In this document: one piece after another, positions 1 through 6,676 of the stretch
Layout: the number at the start of each line of letters is the position of its first letter
How positions within the stretch are numbered: the stretch's first letter is position 1
Origin: Pseudomonadota bacterium
GTDB lineage: Bacteria; Pseudomonadota; Gammaproteobacteria; Xanthomonadales; Rhodanobacteraceae
Length of the DNA stretch: 11,908 bases
Reading direction: 5' to 3'
Assembly: GCA_018241165.1 (NCBI GenBank)
Contig: JAFEEK010000019.1
Coordinates: 1 to 11,908 of the forward strand
Notes under the pieces: generated by a model
The model's input: only the letters and a program-made list of their open reading frames with translations
Database searches by the model: none
What the model was told of the DNA's origin: nothing
Program-made: the position numbers and the translations under genes

Positions 1-255
1 CGCGATGTGCTCGTCGAACCGCGGCGCGCGCCGTTGATCGGCGGATTCGCGCAGGTGAAACAGGCAGCACTCGACAATGGCGCGATGGGATCGAGCATTT
101 CCGGCGCAGGTCCCAGCGTGTTCGCCTGGTTCGAATCGCGCGACGCCGCCGAATCTTCCGCGCCGGCGATGCGCGCTGCATTCGCCAGCGCCGGATTTGC
201 CAGCGAAAGCTACGTTTCGCCGGTGAACGGGCCAGCGGCGCGAGTCATTCCATGA
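1..255 (+). CDS. thrB: Homoserine kinase, C-terminal part (truncated by window start)
   Basis: The frame is open from base 1 to the TGA at 253-255 and gives the last 84 residues of a GHMP-family kinase. The segment [18 protein letters not shown] carries the third GHMP motif (SGAGPSVFA), a glycine-rich loop near the nucleotide and substrate. Homoserine kinase phosphorylates L-homoserine with ATP in the cytoplasm, giving O-phosphohomoserine, the substrate of threonine synthase. The identification rests on this motif and on the directly following thrC, whose ATG overlaps this stop as ATGA. The overlap implies translational coupling within a thr operon. The N-terminal ATP-binding domain is outside the window, so intactness cannot be judged. 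Confidence 0.9.
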   Translation, partial: RDVLVEPRRAPLIGGFAQVKQAALDNGAMGSSISGAGPSVFAWFESRDAAESSAPAMRAAFASAGFASESYVSPVNGPAARVIP

Positions 256-1562
256 ACTATGTCAGCACACGCGGCAGCACGCCGGCGGCCAGCCTGAGCG
301 ACGCCATCGCCGCGGGCCTCGCGCCGGATGGCGGCCTGTATGTTCCGCAATCCTTGCCGCGTCTTGTTCCGGAAGATTTCGCCGGACTCGAATCGCTTTC
401 CGAGATTGCGACACGCTTGCTCACGCCGTTTTTCGCGGGCGATGCGCTGGAATCCGAGTTGCTTTCGATATGCGCCGAAGCGTTCACGTTTCCTGCGCCG
501 CTGCGGTCGCTCGCGACGCCGAACGATTTCGTGCTGGAGCTTTTCCACGGCCCGACAGCGGCGTTCAAGGATTTCGGCGCGCGCTTCCTCGCCGCCTGCA
601 TGCGCCGCATTCCGCGCCTGGGCGAGCAACCGCTGACGATTCTGGTCGCGACGTCCGGCGACACCGGCGCCGCGGTCGGCGCGGCATTCGCCGGCCTGCC
701 GGGATTCCGCGTCGCGATCCTCTACCCCGATGGCCGAGTCTCGCCGCGCCAGGCACATCAACTCGGCTGTTTCGGCGGCAATGTCCACGCGCTGCGCGTG
801 GACGGATCCTTCGACGACTGCCAACGCATGGTCAAGCAGGCGTTGTCCGATGCGAGCTTGCGCGAACGCAACCCGTTGGGATCGGCCAACAGCATCAGCC
901 TCGGCCGCCTGCTGCCGCAGATGGCCTACTATGCGCAGGCCGCATTGACGCATCATTGCGCACACGGCGCAGCGCTGAACTTCGTGGTGCCGACCGGCAA
1001 TCTCGGCAACGCGTTCGCGGGCATGCTCGCGCGCGCCGCAGGTTTACCGATCGGGCGCATCGCGCTGGCGACCAATGCGAATCGCACCCTGCCCGACTTT
1101 TTCTATGGCGAGGATTACCAGCCTCGCGACAGCATCGCCACGCTCGCCAACGCGATGGATGTCGGCGCGCCCAGCAACTTCGAGCGCCTGCGCTGGCTGT
1201 ATCCGGATACCGATGCGCTGCGCCGCGAATTCGCCGTCGAGACGATCGACGATGCGGCGATCCGCACCACGATCGGCGACCGCCACACACGTTTCGACGA
1301 AGTGTTCTGTCCACATACAGCGACCGCGATCCGCATGCTGGAAACCCTGCGCACAAAAGGCACCGACGGCGCCTGGTGCGTCGTCGCCACCGCGCATCCG
1401 GCCAAGTTCGAAGGCATCGTCGAGCCGCTGATCGGGCAACCCGTGCCCGTACCGCCTGCCTTGGCCGAATTGCTCGCGCGTCCCTCGCATTCGCAGTCGC
1501 TGGCCAACGACTACGCCGCATTGCGCGGATTCCTTGAATCGGATGCGCCCAAGCAGGTATGA
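252..1562 (+). CDS. thrC: Threonine synthase
   Basis: This 436-residue protein is a fold-type II PLP enzyme that converts O-phosphohomoserine to L-threonine plus phosphate, the last step of threonine biosynthesis. The N-terminus (MNYVSTRG...) and the segment APDGGLYVP at about 24-32 are typical of threonine synthases. The motif [12 protein letters not shown] at 98-109 places the PLP-binding lysine at K106. [11 protein letters not shown] (about 133-143) is the phosphate-binding and substrate loop, and [13 protein letters not shown] lies in the cofactor domain. The length is normal for the proteobacterial form. The start at 252 overlaps the thrB stop by four bases and has no good Shine-Dalgarno, so translation is probably coupled to thrB. 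No frameshift or missing catalytic residue is visible. Confidence 0.97.
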   Translation: MNYVSTRGSTPAASLSDAIAAGLAPDGGLYVPQSLPRLVPEDFAGLESLSEIATRLLTPFFAGDALESELLSICAEAFTFPAPLRSLATPNDFVLELFHGPTAAFKDFGARFLAACMRRIPRLGEQPLTILVATSGDTGAAVGAAFAGLPGFRVAILYPDGRVSPRQAHQLGCFGGNVHALRVDGSFDDCQRMVKQALSDASLRERNPLGSANSISLGRLLPQMAYYAQAALTHHCAHGAALNFVVPTGNLGNAFAGMLARAAGLPIGRIALATNANRTLPDFFYGEDYQPRDSIATLANAMDVGAPSNFERLRWLYPDTDALRREFAVETIDDAAIRTTIGDRHTRFDEVFCPHTATAIRMLETLRTKGTDGAWCVVATAHPAKFEGIVEPLIGQPVPVPPALAELLARPSHSQSLANDYAALRGFLESDAPKQV

Positions 1563-1765
1563 TGCGCGCCCGCCATGGAAGGGCGTGCCCAAAGCGGCCT
1601 TGACGCAGGAAGCGCCAACGCCACACACCAGCGTGGCGGGAGCCAGCCCGAATTTCCTTCGGGCTGAGCGACGCGAAAGTTGCGGCAGGATGCCCTGCTC
1701 CAATTGAAAGTCCAGCATGGATGCTGGTCTGTTCTTTGCCGTCAGGAGGACGGCTGAAATAACGT
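1563..1765 (+). other. Hairpin-rich gene-free stretch, possible dispersed repeat or structured RNA
   Basis: There is no credible gene between thrC and the tRNA. The stretch holds a series of inverted repeats: CGCCC/GGGCG (1567-1571 with 1581-1585), CGCCAC/GTGGCG (1619-1624 with 1633-1638), a perfect 9-bp hairpin CAGCCCGAA/TTCGGGCTG (1644-1652 with 1658-1666), CCAGCA/TGCTGG (1712-1717 with 1722-1727, followed by a T-rich run) and GCCGTC/GACGGC (1738-1743 with 1749-1754). The last T-rich hairpin could be a weak terminator for the thr operon. The minus strand can be translated as a continuous short peptide containing RRSARRKFGLAPATLV. This resembles spurious ORFs that I associate with dispersed intergenic repeats of Lysobacterales; that is memory, not a search. 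I do not recognise a known riboswitch or sRNA family. Confidence 0.4.
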
Positions 1766-1841
<76 letters not shown>

Positions 1842-1853
1842 CTCTCAGACAAG

Positions 1854-1882
1854 AAGCCAACCGCATCCCGGTTGGCTTTTTT
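1854..1882 (+). terminator. Rho-independent terminator after tRNA-Ala
   Basis: A perfect 10-bp stem AAGCCAACCG (1854-1863) pairs with CGGTTGGCTT (1869-1878) around the loop CATCC. It runs into a stretch of six T (1877-1882). The position just after the tRNA 3' end makes it the terminator of the tRNA transcript. It separates the thr/tRNA unit from the ferredoxin cluster. Confidence 0.9.
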
Positions 1883-1957
1883 GTTTGTGTCGACGACCAC
1901 GCAACATCCAATCATCGTCCACTTGACCCGCATCAGGAAATCTTCGCGCAGCGAGCG

Positions 1958-1986
1958 CATAATCGGCGGTCGTCGATTGCTGTAAT
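1958..1986 (+). promoter_or_regulatory. Candidate -10 elements for the fdxA cluster
   Basis: Two -10-like boxes lie upstream of fdxA: CATAAT at 1958-1963 (5 of 6 matches to TATAAT) and TGTAAT at 1981-1986, preceded by TGC as an extended -10. Neither has a good -35 at the right distance; TTGACC at 1923-1928 is too far upstream. The second box would start transcription almost at the ATG (1995). This would fit the absence of a Shine-Dalgarno there. The choice between the two is open. Confidence 0.3.
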
Positions 1987-1994
1987 CGCGGGCC

Positions 1995-2318
1995 ATGACT
2001 CACGTCGTCACCGACAACTGCATCAAGTGCAAATACACCGATTGCGTGGAAGTGTGTCCGGTAGACTGCTTCCACGAAGGTTCGAATTTCCTCGCGATCG
2101 ATCCCGAGGAGTGCATCGACTGCACGCTGTGCGTGCCCGAATGCCCGGCCGAGGCGATTTTTCCCGAGCAGGACGTGCCGGCGGGCATGGAACACTTCCT
2201 CGGCATCAATGCGGAACTCGCCAAAGTCTGGCCGGTGATCGCCGCCAAGATCGACGAATTGCCCGATGCCAAACAGTGGGACGGCGTGCCGGACAAGTTG
2301 CCGTACCTCGAACGCTGA
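1995..2318 (+). CDS. fdxA: 7Fe ferredoxin FdxA ([3Fe-4S][4Fe-4S])
   Basis: The 107-residue protein is closely similar to Azotobacter vinelandii ferredoxin I in length and layout. The first cluster motif, C9-x2-C12-x4-C17-x3-C21-P, and the second, C40-x2-C43-x2-C46-x3-C50-P, are both present. By homology C9, C17 and C50 hold the 3Fe-4S cluster, and C21, C40, C43 and C46 hold the 4Fe-4S cluster. The conserved tail [19 protein letters not shown] is complete. It is a soluble one-electron carrier; its partner is not evident here. The start has no good Shine-Dalgarno. The next gene begins 12 bases after the stop, so it is probably the first gene of a small operon with the PLP enzyme, GST and AhpD-like genes. 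Confidence 0.96.
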   Translation: MTHVVTDNCIKCKYTDCVEVCPVDCFHEGSNFLAIDPEECIDCTLCVPECPAEAIFPEQDVPAGMEHFLGINAELAKVWPVIAAKIDELPDAKQWDGVPDKLPYLER

Positions 2319-2330
2319 CGGAGCACGTCG

Positions 2331-3281
2331 ATGCCGATTCGCTACGCCAGCGTTTCCACGAACATCCTCGATGCCATCGGCGACACGCCGTTGCTCAAGA
2401 TCGACGGCATATTCGCCAAGTGCGAATTCCTCAATCCTTCCGGCTCGATCAAGGCGCGTATCGCCAAGTACATTGTCGAACGCGCCGAAGCCGCCGGACA
2501 ACTCAAGCCGGGCGACACCATCGTCGAGGCGACCAGCGGCAACACCGGCAATGCGTTCGCGATGGTCGCGGCGGTGAAGGGATACCGCATGATTGTGGTG
2601 ATGCCCGAAGGCCTGTCGAGCGAGCGCGTCGCGATCTCGCGCGCGTTCGGCGCCGAGGTATTGTTCTGCGGCAGCTTTCACGTCAATGCCGCGCTGGAGC
2701 GTGCGCGCGAACTCGGGCGCCAGCCCGGATTCTTCTTTCCCGGCCAATTCGAATCCGAATGGAACGTGGAGGAAAACCGCGAGTGGCTCGGACCCGAAAT
2801 CCTTTCGCAACTGCCGCAAGGTCGCGTGCCGGATGCCTTCGTCCACGGCGTCGGCACCGGCGGCACGCTGATCGGCGTCGGCCAGGCGTTTCGCAAGGTC
2901 AACCCGGGCGTGCGCCTGTTCGCGATGGAACCCTCCGAATCGCGCACCATCCTTTGCGGCGAAGTCGCCCTGCACCAGATCGAAGGCATTTCGGATGGTT
3001 TCGTGCCGGGGATTTTCGCCCACCACCGCGACCTCGTGCGCGACACGACCAGCGTCGCCAGCGCCGACGCCGTGGCGGAAATGCGCAAGCTCGCACGCAC
3101 GCGCGGACTGTTTTGCGGACCGAGTTCCGGCGCGCACATGATTGCCGCGCGGCGAATCCGCGAGCAGCATCCGGAATTGAAAACCGTCGTTACCATCCTC
3201 GACGACGAAGGCGAGAAATACCTGCACGACTTCTTCATGCACCCGGCTGCAGGCCACGACAAGCCGCTGCCGTTCCACTGA
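2331..3281 (+). CDS. Cysteine synthase / CBS-family PLP enzyme
   Basis: This 316-residue fold-type II PLP enzyme belongs to the cysteine synthase family. It shows NPSGSIKAR with the PLP lysine at K41, the substrate loop TSGNTG at 68-73, the phosphate-binding loop VGTGGT at 174-179 and GPSSGA at 263-268, where the second Ser should contact the PLP ring nitrogen. GEKYLH near 294-299 is the usual C-terminal signature. Family members make cysteine from O-acetylserine and sulfide or a related beta-replacement product. Two places differ from CysK/CysM: the residue after the lysine is Ala rather than Asp (KAR, not KDR), and the segment after GQFE is ESEWNVEENREWLGPEI rather than the usual NPANP-type stretch. 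The true substrate is therefore left open. GGAG at 2320-2323 supports the start. Confidence 0.88.
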   Translation: MPIRYASVSTNILDAIGDTPLLKIDGIFAKCEFLNPSGSIKARIAKYIVERAEAAGQLKPGDTIVEATSGNTGNAFAMVAAVKGYRMIVVMPEGLSSERVAISRAFGAEVLFCGSFHVNAALERARELGRQPGFFFPGQFESEWNVEENREWLGPEILSQLPQGRVPDAFVHGVGTGGTLIGVGQAFRKVNPGVRLFAMEPSESRTILCGEVALHQIEGISDGFVPGIFAHHRDLVRDTTSVASADAVAEMRKLARTRGLFCGPSSGAHMIAARRIREQHPELKTVVTILDDEGEKYLHDFFMHPAAGHDKPLPFH

Positions 3282-3285
3282 CGCC

Positions 3286-3936
3286 ATGTTGCTGTTCGAT
3301 GCCCTGAGTCCAGCGCCGCGCACGGTGCGCCTGTACCTGCTGGAAAAAGGCCTGCACTTGCCGACCCGGCAGATCGACGTGTTTGGCGGCGAGAACCGGC
3401 AGGCGCCGTATCTGGCGCGCAATCCGGCCGGACAGACGCCGGCGCTGCTGCTCGACGACGGAACCTGCATCGCCGAGGCCGTCGCGATCATGGAATTTCT
3501 GGAGGAACGGCATCCGGCGCCCGCACTCATCGGCTCGACACCGGAAGAACGCGCGCTCACGCGCCAATGGCAGCGCCGCGCCGAGCTAAACATCACCGAA
3601 TTCATCCACAACGCCTACCACTACGCCGAAGGCCTCAATCGCTTCACCGGCCGCATCCCGACCGCTCCGGAGGCGGCTGCGGGCTTGAAGCGCGTGGCGC
3701 AAGACCGCATTTCATGGCTCGACGCGATGCTCGCCGGACGGCAGTTCCTTGCCGGCGACCGCTTCACCATTGCCGACATCTGGCTGTACGTGTGGCTGGA
3801 TTTCGCAGACTCGGCCGGCCAGCCCTTCGACCATGCCCTGCCCGCCATCGGCCCGTGGTTCGCGCGCATCGCGGCGCGGCCTGCGGCTGCCGCCAGCCTG
3901 CATCCGCATTGCAAGCCCGGCGGGGCGCGCGGCTGA
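3286..3936 (+). CDS. Glutathione S-transferase family protein
   Basis: At 216 residues it has the normal GST size. An N-terminal thioredoxin-like domain spans about 1-80: Ser8 in the SPAPRTVRL segment is the candidate catalytic residue, and the cis-proline is P52 in GQTPAL. DDGTCIAEAVAIMEFLEE is the glutathione gamma-glutamyl binding region. An all-helical C-terminal domain follows, with the N-capping motif FTIADIWLYVWLDF around 155-170. Such proteins conjugate or reduce electrophiles with glutathione in the cytosol. The usual Glu-Ser pair is Glu64-Ala65 here, so glutathione contacts may differ. The gene starts four bases after the PLP enzyme stop without a clear Shine-Dalgarno, which suggests translational coupling. 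The exact GST class is not assignable by eye. Confidence 0.9.
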   Translation: MLLFDALSPAPRTVRLYLLEKGLHLPTRQIDVFGGENRQAPYLARNPAGQTPALLLDDGTCIAEAVAIMEFLEERHPAPALIGSTPEERALTRQWQRRAELNITEFIHNAYHYAEGLNRFTGRIPTAPEAAAGLKRVAQDRISWLDAMLAGRQFLAGDRFTIADIWLYVWLDFADSAGQPFDHALPAIGPWFARIAARPAAAASLHPHCKPGGARG

Positions 3937-3964
3937 ACCATAGATTTTCACAAGGAGATCCGCC

Positions 3965-4435
3965 ATGACCCAGCGATTGAACTATTACGCGGCTTCGCCG
4001 GATGGCTTCAAGGCGATGCGCGCCCTGCAGGCGCATGTCGACGGTTGCGGCATCGAGCACACGCTGCTGGAACTGGTGAAGATGCGCGCTTCGCAGATCA
4101 ACGGCTGCGCCTATTGCCTGGACATGCACAGCAAGGACGCGCGCGCGGCCGGGGAAACCGAACAGCGCCTGTATCTGCTCGATGCCTGGCGCGAAGCGCC
4201 GTTCTACAGCGCGCGCGAACGCGCCGCGCTCGCCTGGACCGAAGCGCTGACCCGCATCGCCGGCAACGATGTGCCTGATGCCTTGTACGACGAGGCGCGC
4301 CAGCACTTCAGCGACAGGGAACTGGTCGATCTTTCGCTTGCGATCATCGCGATCAACGGCTGGAACCGCCTCGCGATTCCATTCCGCTCGCAGGCCGGAA
4401 CCTACCAGCCGGGTACGCACGCAAAGGCGCCGTGA
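3965..4435 (+). CDS. AhpD-like carboxymuconolactone decarboxylase family protein
   Basis: The 156-residue protein has the AhpD core signature ELVKMRASQINGCAYCLDMH, with C48 and C51 forming the CxxC pair and H55 downstream. E36 is also part of the usual active-site set. In this family the motif supports alkylhydroperoxidase or thiol-disulfide chemistry; some members have other, unknown roles. The protein is all-helical and cytosolic, with no signal peptide. A strong Shine-Dalgarno AAGGAG (3952-3957) seven bases before the ATG fixes the start. It follows the GST gene by 28 bases and is likely co-transcribed with it, giving the cluster a peroxide/thiol flavour. It ends in a short polar tail (GTYQPGTHAKAP). 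No terminator with a T-run is visible after it. Confidence 0.92.
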   Translation: MTQRLNYYAASPDGFKAMRALQAHVDGCGIEHTLLELVKMRASQINGCAYCLDMHSKDARAAGETEQRLYLLDAWREAPFYSARERAALAWTEALTRIAGNDVPDALYDEARQHFSDRELVDLSLAIIAINGWNRLAIPFRSQAGTYQPGTHAKAP

Positions 4436-4496
4436 GCGACGCTCCCGGCGCTTCATCAAAGCCATCGGATCCACCCCGCGCATGTGGGGCGCGAAG

Positions 4497-4505
4497 TGCT
4501 AGCAT
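4497..4505 (+). promoter_or_regulatory. Extended -10 box for the glycine-rich protein gene
   Basis: TGCTAGCAT matches an extended -10 (TGn plus TAGCAT, 4 of 6 to TATAAT). No matching -35 is seen at 17-18 bases upstream, as is common for extended -10 promoters. Transcription would start around 4511, leaving a leader of about 20 bases with a weak GGGGAA ribosome site before the ATG at 4533. Confidence 0.4.
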
Positions 4506-4532
4506 CGGCGCCGTCCACATGGGGAAATTCCG

Positions 4533-5999
4533 ATGCCATCGCAACGCATGCCTCAGCGTTCGGCACTCGCCGGCGCCATTCTCACGATCGTTTCCGCTTC
4601 CGCCAACGCCGGGTCGATCGTTGTCGATGGTTCGACGTGCTCGCTGGCCAACGCGATCGTCACGGCCAATACGGGAACCGCCACCGGCAATTGCTTGAAT
4701 GAAGGCGGCGGCGCCAACAACCTGCTTGTTGTCGCCAACCAGGCGCTGACGGCGGAGTTGCCTCGCATCACCGCCGACATGACGATCACCGGTTCCGTGG
4801 CCGCGGCGACCATCAGCGGCGACACCCATCATCGATTGTTTTTCGTCGGCGACGATACGCATGCGCCAACCGTGAGTCTGAGCAATCTCATCCTGAGTGG
4901 CGGCGTTGCCACGGGCGGCAGTGCGAATGATGGCGGCGGCGGCGGTGCGGGTTTGGGCGGCGCGATCTTCGTCTTCGACGGTAATCTGACCGTCAGCAAT
5001 GTCACGTTCAACAGCAACCACGCCACGGGTGGATCGAGTTCCGGCAGCGTCGGAACCGTCGATTCGACGTTTGCCAAGGGCGGCGGCGGTGGCGGCGGCA
5101 TGTATGGCGCGGGCGGTCGCGGCGCCTTCGACCTTTCCAACAACTTCGCCGGCCATGTGGGCGGCTCGGGCGGTTTCGGCGGAGGCGGCGGCGGCGGCGC
5201 TGGCACCTTCGGCGGCGAAGGCGGAGGCAACGGCGGCAATGGCGGCGGTTTCGGCGGACTCGGCGGTCAGGGTACGATGGGCACGTCCGGCTCGCTGGGC
5301 GGCGAAAATGGCGGATTGGGCGGCGGTGGCGGCGGCGGCGGCGGCGGTAATCCCAGCAATGCCTCCAGGCCCGGCGGTGCCGGTGGATTTGGCGGCGGCG
5401 GTGGCGGCGGAGCCGGCATCTGCACCCAATCGGGTTGCCCGACGATCGCCGGTACTGGTGCATCGGGCGGTTTTGGCGGTGGCGGCGGCGCCGGCGGCAG
5501 TGCAGGCAACGTCGTTGGGGCCGGACTTGGTGGCAATGGAGGTTTCGGCGGCGGTGCCGGCGCCGGTGGATTCGGATCGCCCTCTGGCACCAGCGGATCG
5601 CCCGGCATTGGCGGCGGCGGCGTATCCGAAGGTGGCGGTGGCGCCGGCGGCGGATTCGGCGGCGCGATTTTCGCGCGCGCCGGGCACGTCACGATCCAGA
5701 ATTCCAACTTCTACACCAATGCCGCCGCGGGTGGAACCGGCTCGCCGGGCCTTCCCGGTCTTGGCAAAGGCGGCGCGATTGCGGCGATCCCCTCGATCGA
5801 CAATGGCAACGGCAACAATCAGGGCATGCCGACCACGTTGCCGACGTTTGCCGGTTGCGCCAATGTTTTCTCGGAAAATGGTGCCGGTAATTCCGGAACA
5901 AGCTCGCGCGACAATGCGGACAGCTTTGGCGCGGATCGAACTGGACTGACCCTGGCCTGCGGCGACCGCATCTTCGCCGACGGCTTCGGAATGCCGTAG
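4533..5999 (+). CDS. Secreted glycine-rich right-handed beta-helix protein
   Basis: This 488-residue protein begins with a signal peptide (about 1-26, ending SASANA before G27). Residues 36-54 (CSLANAIVTANTGTATGNC) look like the cysteine-framed N-terminal segment that precedes polymorphic outer-membrane-type repeats. Beta-helix rungs follow: TVSLSNLILSGG (113-124) and a rung at 142-167. About 183-375 is extremely glycine-rich (runs of up to ten Gly) with interspersed Phe, Ala, Asn and Ser. A second copy of the rung pattern is at 376-401. The end carries C442, C476 and the tail DRIFADGFGMP. It is exported, probably to the cell surface or medium; its function is unknown, with an adhesin or structural role as one guess. 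The resemblance to mycobacterial PE_PGRS is compositional only. ATG at 4548 is an alternative start. Confidence 0.8.
   Translation: MPSQRMPQRSALAGAILTIVSASANAGSIVVDGSTCSLANAIVTANTGTATGNCLNEGGGANNLLVVANQALTAELPRITADMTITGSVAAATISGDTHHRLFFVGDDTHAPTVSLSNLILSGGVATGGSANDGGGGGAGLGGAIFVFDGNLTVSNVTFNSNHATGGSSSGSVGTVDSTFAKGGGGGGGMYGAGGRGAFDLSNNFAGHVGGSGGFGGGGGGGAGTFGGEGGGNGGNGGGFGGLGGQGTMGTSGSLGGENGGLGGGGGGGGGGNPSNASRPGGAGGFGGGGGGGAGICTQSGCPTIAGTGASGGFGGGGGAGGSAGNVVGAGLGGNGGFGGGAGAGGFGSPSGTSGSPGIGGGGVSEGGGGAGGGFGGAIFARAGHVTIQNSNFYTNAAAGGTGSPGLPGLGKGGAIAAIPSIDNGNGNNQGMPTTLPTFAGCANVFSENGAGNSGTSSRDNADSFGADRTGLTLACGDRIFADGFGMP
4956..5735 (+). repeat. Paired beta-helix rungs flanking a glycine-codon repeat region
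   Basis: Within the glycine-rich gene, 4956-5033 (residues 142-167) and 5658-5735 (residues 376-401) encode the same 26-residue pattern: GGAIF, then G at +8, T at +11, N at +14, F at +17, N at +20, A at +22 and a closing GG. The roughly 620 bases between them are dominated by GGC/GGT/GGA codons, including six GGC in a row at 5328-5345 within ten glycine codons (5319-5348). Triplet repeats change length in frame, so this region is a candidate for strain-to-strain length variation. Confidence 0.75.
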
Positions 6000-6671
6000 A
6001 TGATCCTGACCTTTGCCGATGTCATAACTTCGCAGGAACATCGCGCGATTCTCGATCTGGTCGCGACCGCCGAGTTCGTCGACGGCCGCCAGACCGCCGG
6101 TGCGAGTCTGGCCGCGCGCAAGAACAACGAACAGATCCAGCGCGATGCGCCGCAGGTCGCCGCGATCTCGTCCATCGTGCTCGCGGCGCTGCGCCGCCAC
6201 GCCAATTTCCGCGACGCCGTGTATCCGCGCCAGTTGCACTCGCTGTTGGTGTCGCGCTACCGCACCGGCATGGAATACGGCGCGCACGTGGACAGTCCCC
6301 TGATGGGCGACGCAACGACATGGCGCACCGACTTGTCTGTGACCTTGTTCCTTAACGACCCCGGCGAATTCGATGGCGGCGAACTGGCGCTGGAAACGGG
6401 CAGCGGCGAAATACTGGTGAAATTGCCGGCGCGCAGCCTGGTGTGCTATCCGACCGGGCAATTGCATCGCGTGCGCGCGATCACGCGCGGCGAACGCATG
6501 GTCGCGGTCGCCTGGATCCAGAGCCACGTACGCGACACGGGCGCGCGCGAAACGCTCGCCGATCTGGCCCGCGCGCGGGCGCTGTTGCTGGAATCCCAGG
6601 GCGACGCGCGCGCCCTGGATCTGGTCAACAAGGCGCACGCGAACCTGTTGCGGCGCTGGGCCGAGGCGTAA
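6000..6671 (+). CDS. PKHD-type Fe(II)/2-oxoglutarate-dependent hydroxylase (PiuC/YbiX family)
   Basis: At 223 residues it matches the size of the YbiX/PiuC family. The iron ligands are H96 and D98 in YGAHVDSPLM and H156 in PTGQLHRV; R166 in TRGERMVAVAW should bind 2-oxoglutarate. The N-terminal segment VDGRQTAG-x-KNNEQ is characteristic of the family. Members use Fe(II), O2 and 2-oxoglutarate and are often near siderophore receptors, but none is seen here. The substrate is unknown. The ATG immediately follows the TAG of the glycine-rich gene with no gap and no clear Shine-Dalgarno beyond GGA at 5988-5990. The two are thus probably on one transcript and translationally coupled. It converges on ycaQ, with five bases between the stops. 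Confidence 0.93.
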   Translation: MILTFADVITSQEHRAILDLVATAEFVDGRQTAGASLAARKNNEQIQRDAPQVAAISSIVLAALRRHANFRDAVYPRQLHSLLVSRYRTGMEYGAHVDSPLMGDATTWRTDLSVTLFLNDPGEFDGGELALETGSGEILVKLPARSLVCYPTGQLHRVRAITRGERMVAVAWIQSHVRDTGARETLADLARARALLLESQGDARALDLVNKAHANLLRRWAEA

Positions 6672-6676
6672 TTTCC

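Noticed and set aside
895..1718. Minus-strand open frames across the thrC end and the hairpin stretch
   Set aside because: They overlap intact thrC. The part beyond thrC resembles spurious repeat-derived peptide and has no convincing start site.
1845..3611. Minus-strand open frame of 588 codons opposite fdxA, the PLP enzyme and GST
   Set aside because: The plus-strand genes carry complete catalytic motifs; the antisense frame shows no motif and runs into the tRNA terminator. It is a GC-rich shadow.
5079..5657. GGC/GGT-rich tract as a tandem DNA repeat or CRISPR-like array
   Set aside because: There are no spacers or fixed-length repeat units. It is coding sequence for glycine runs in a continuous frame with a signal peptide.
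4353..6638. Very long minus-strand open frame (761 codons) opposite the AhpD-like, glycine-rich and hydroxylase genes
   Set aside because: It runs antisense to three genes with clear motifs, signal peptide or ribosome sites. Its Ala-rich middle is simply the complement of the GGC glycine codons, and no domain is recognisable.
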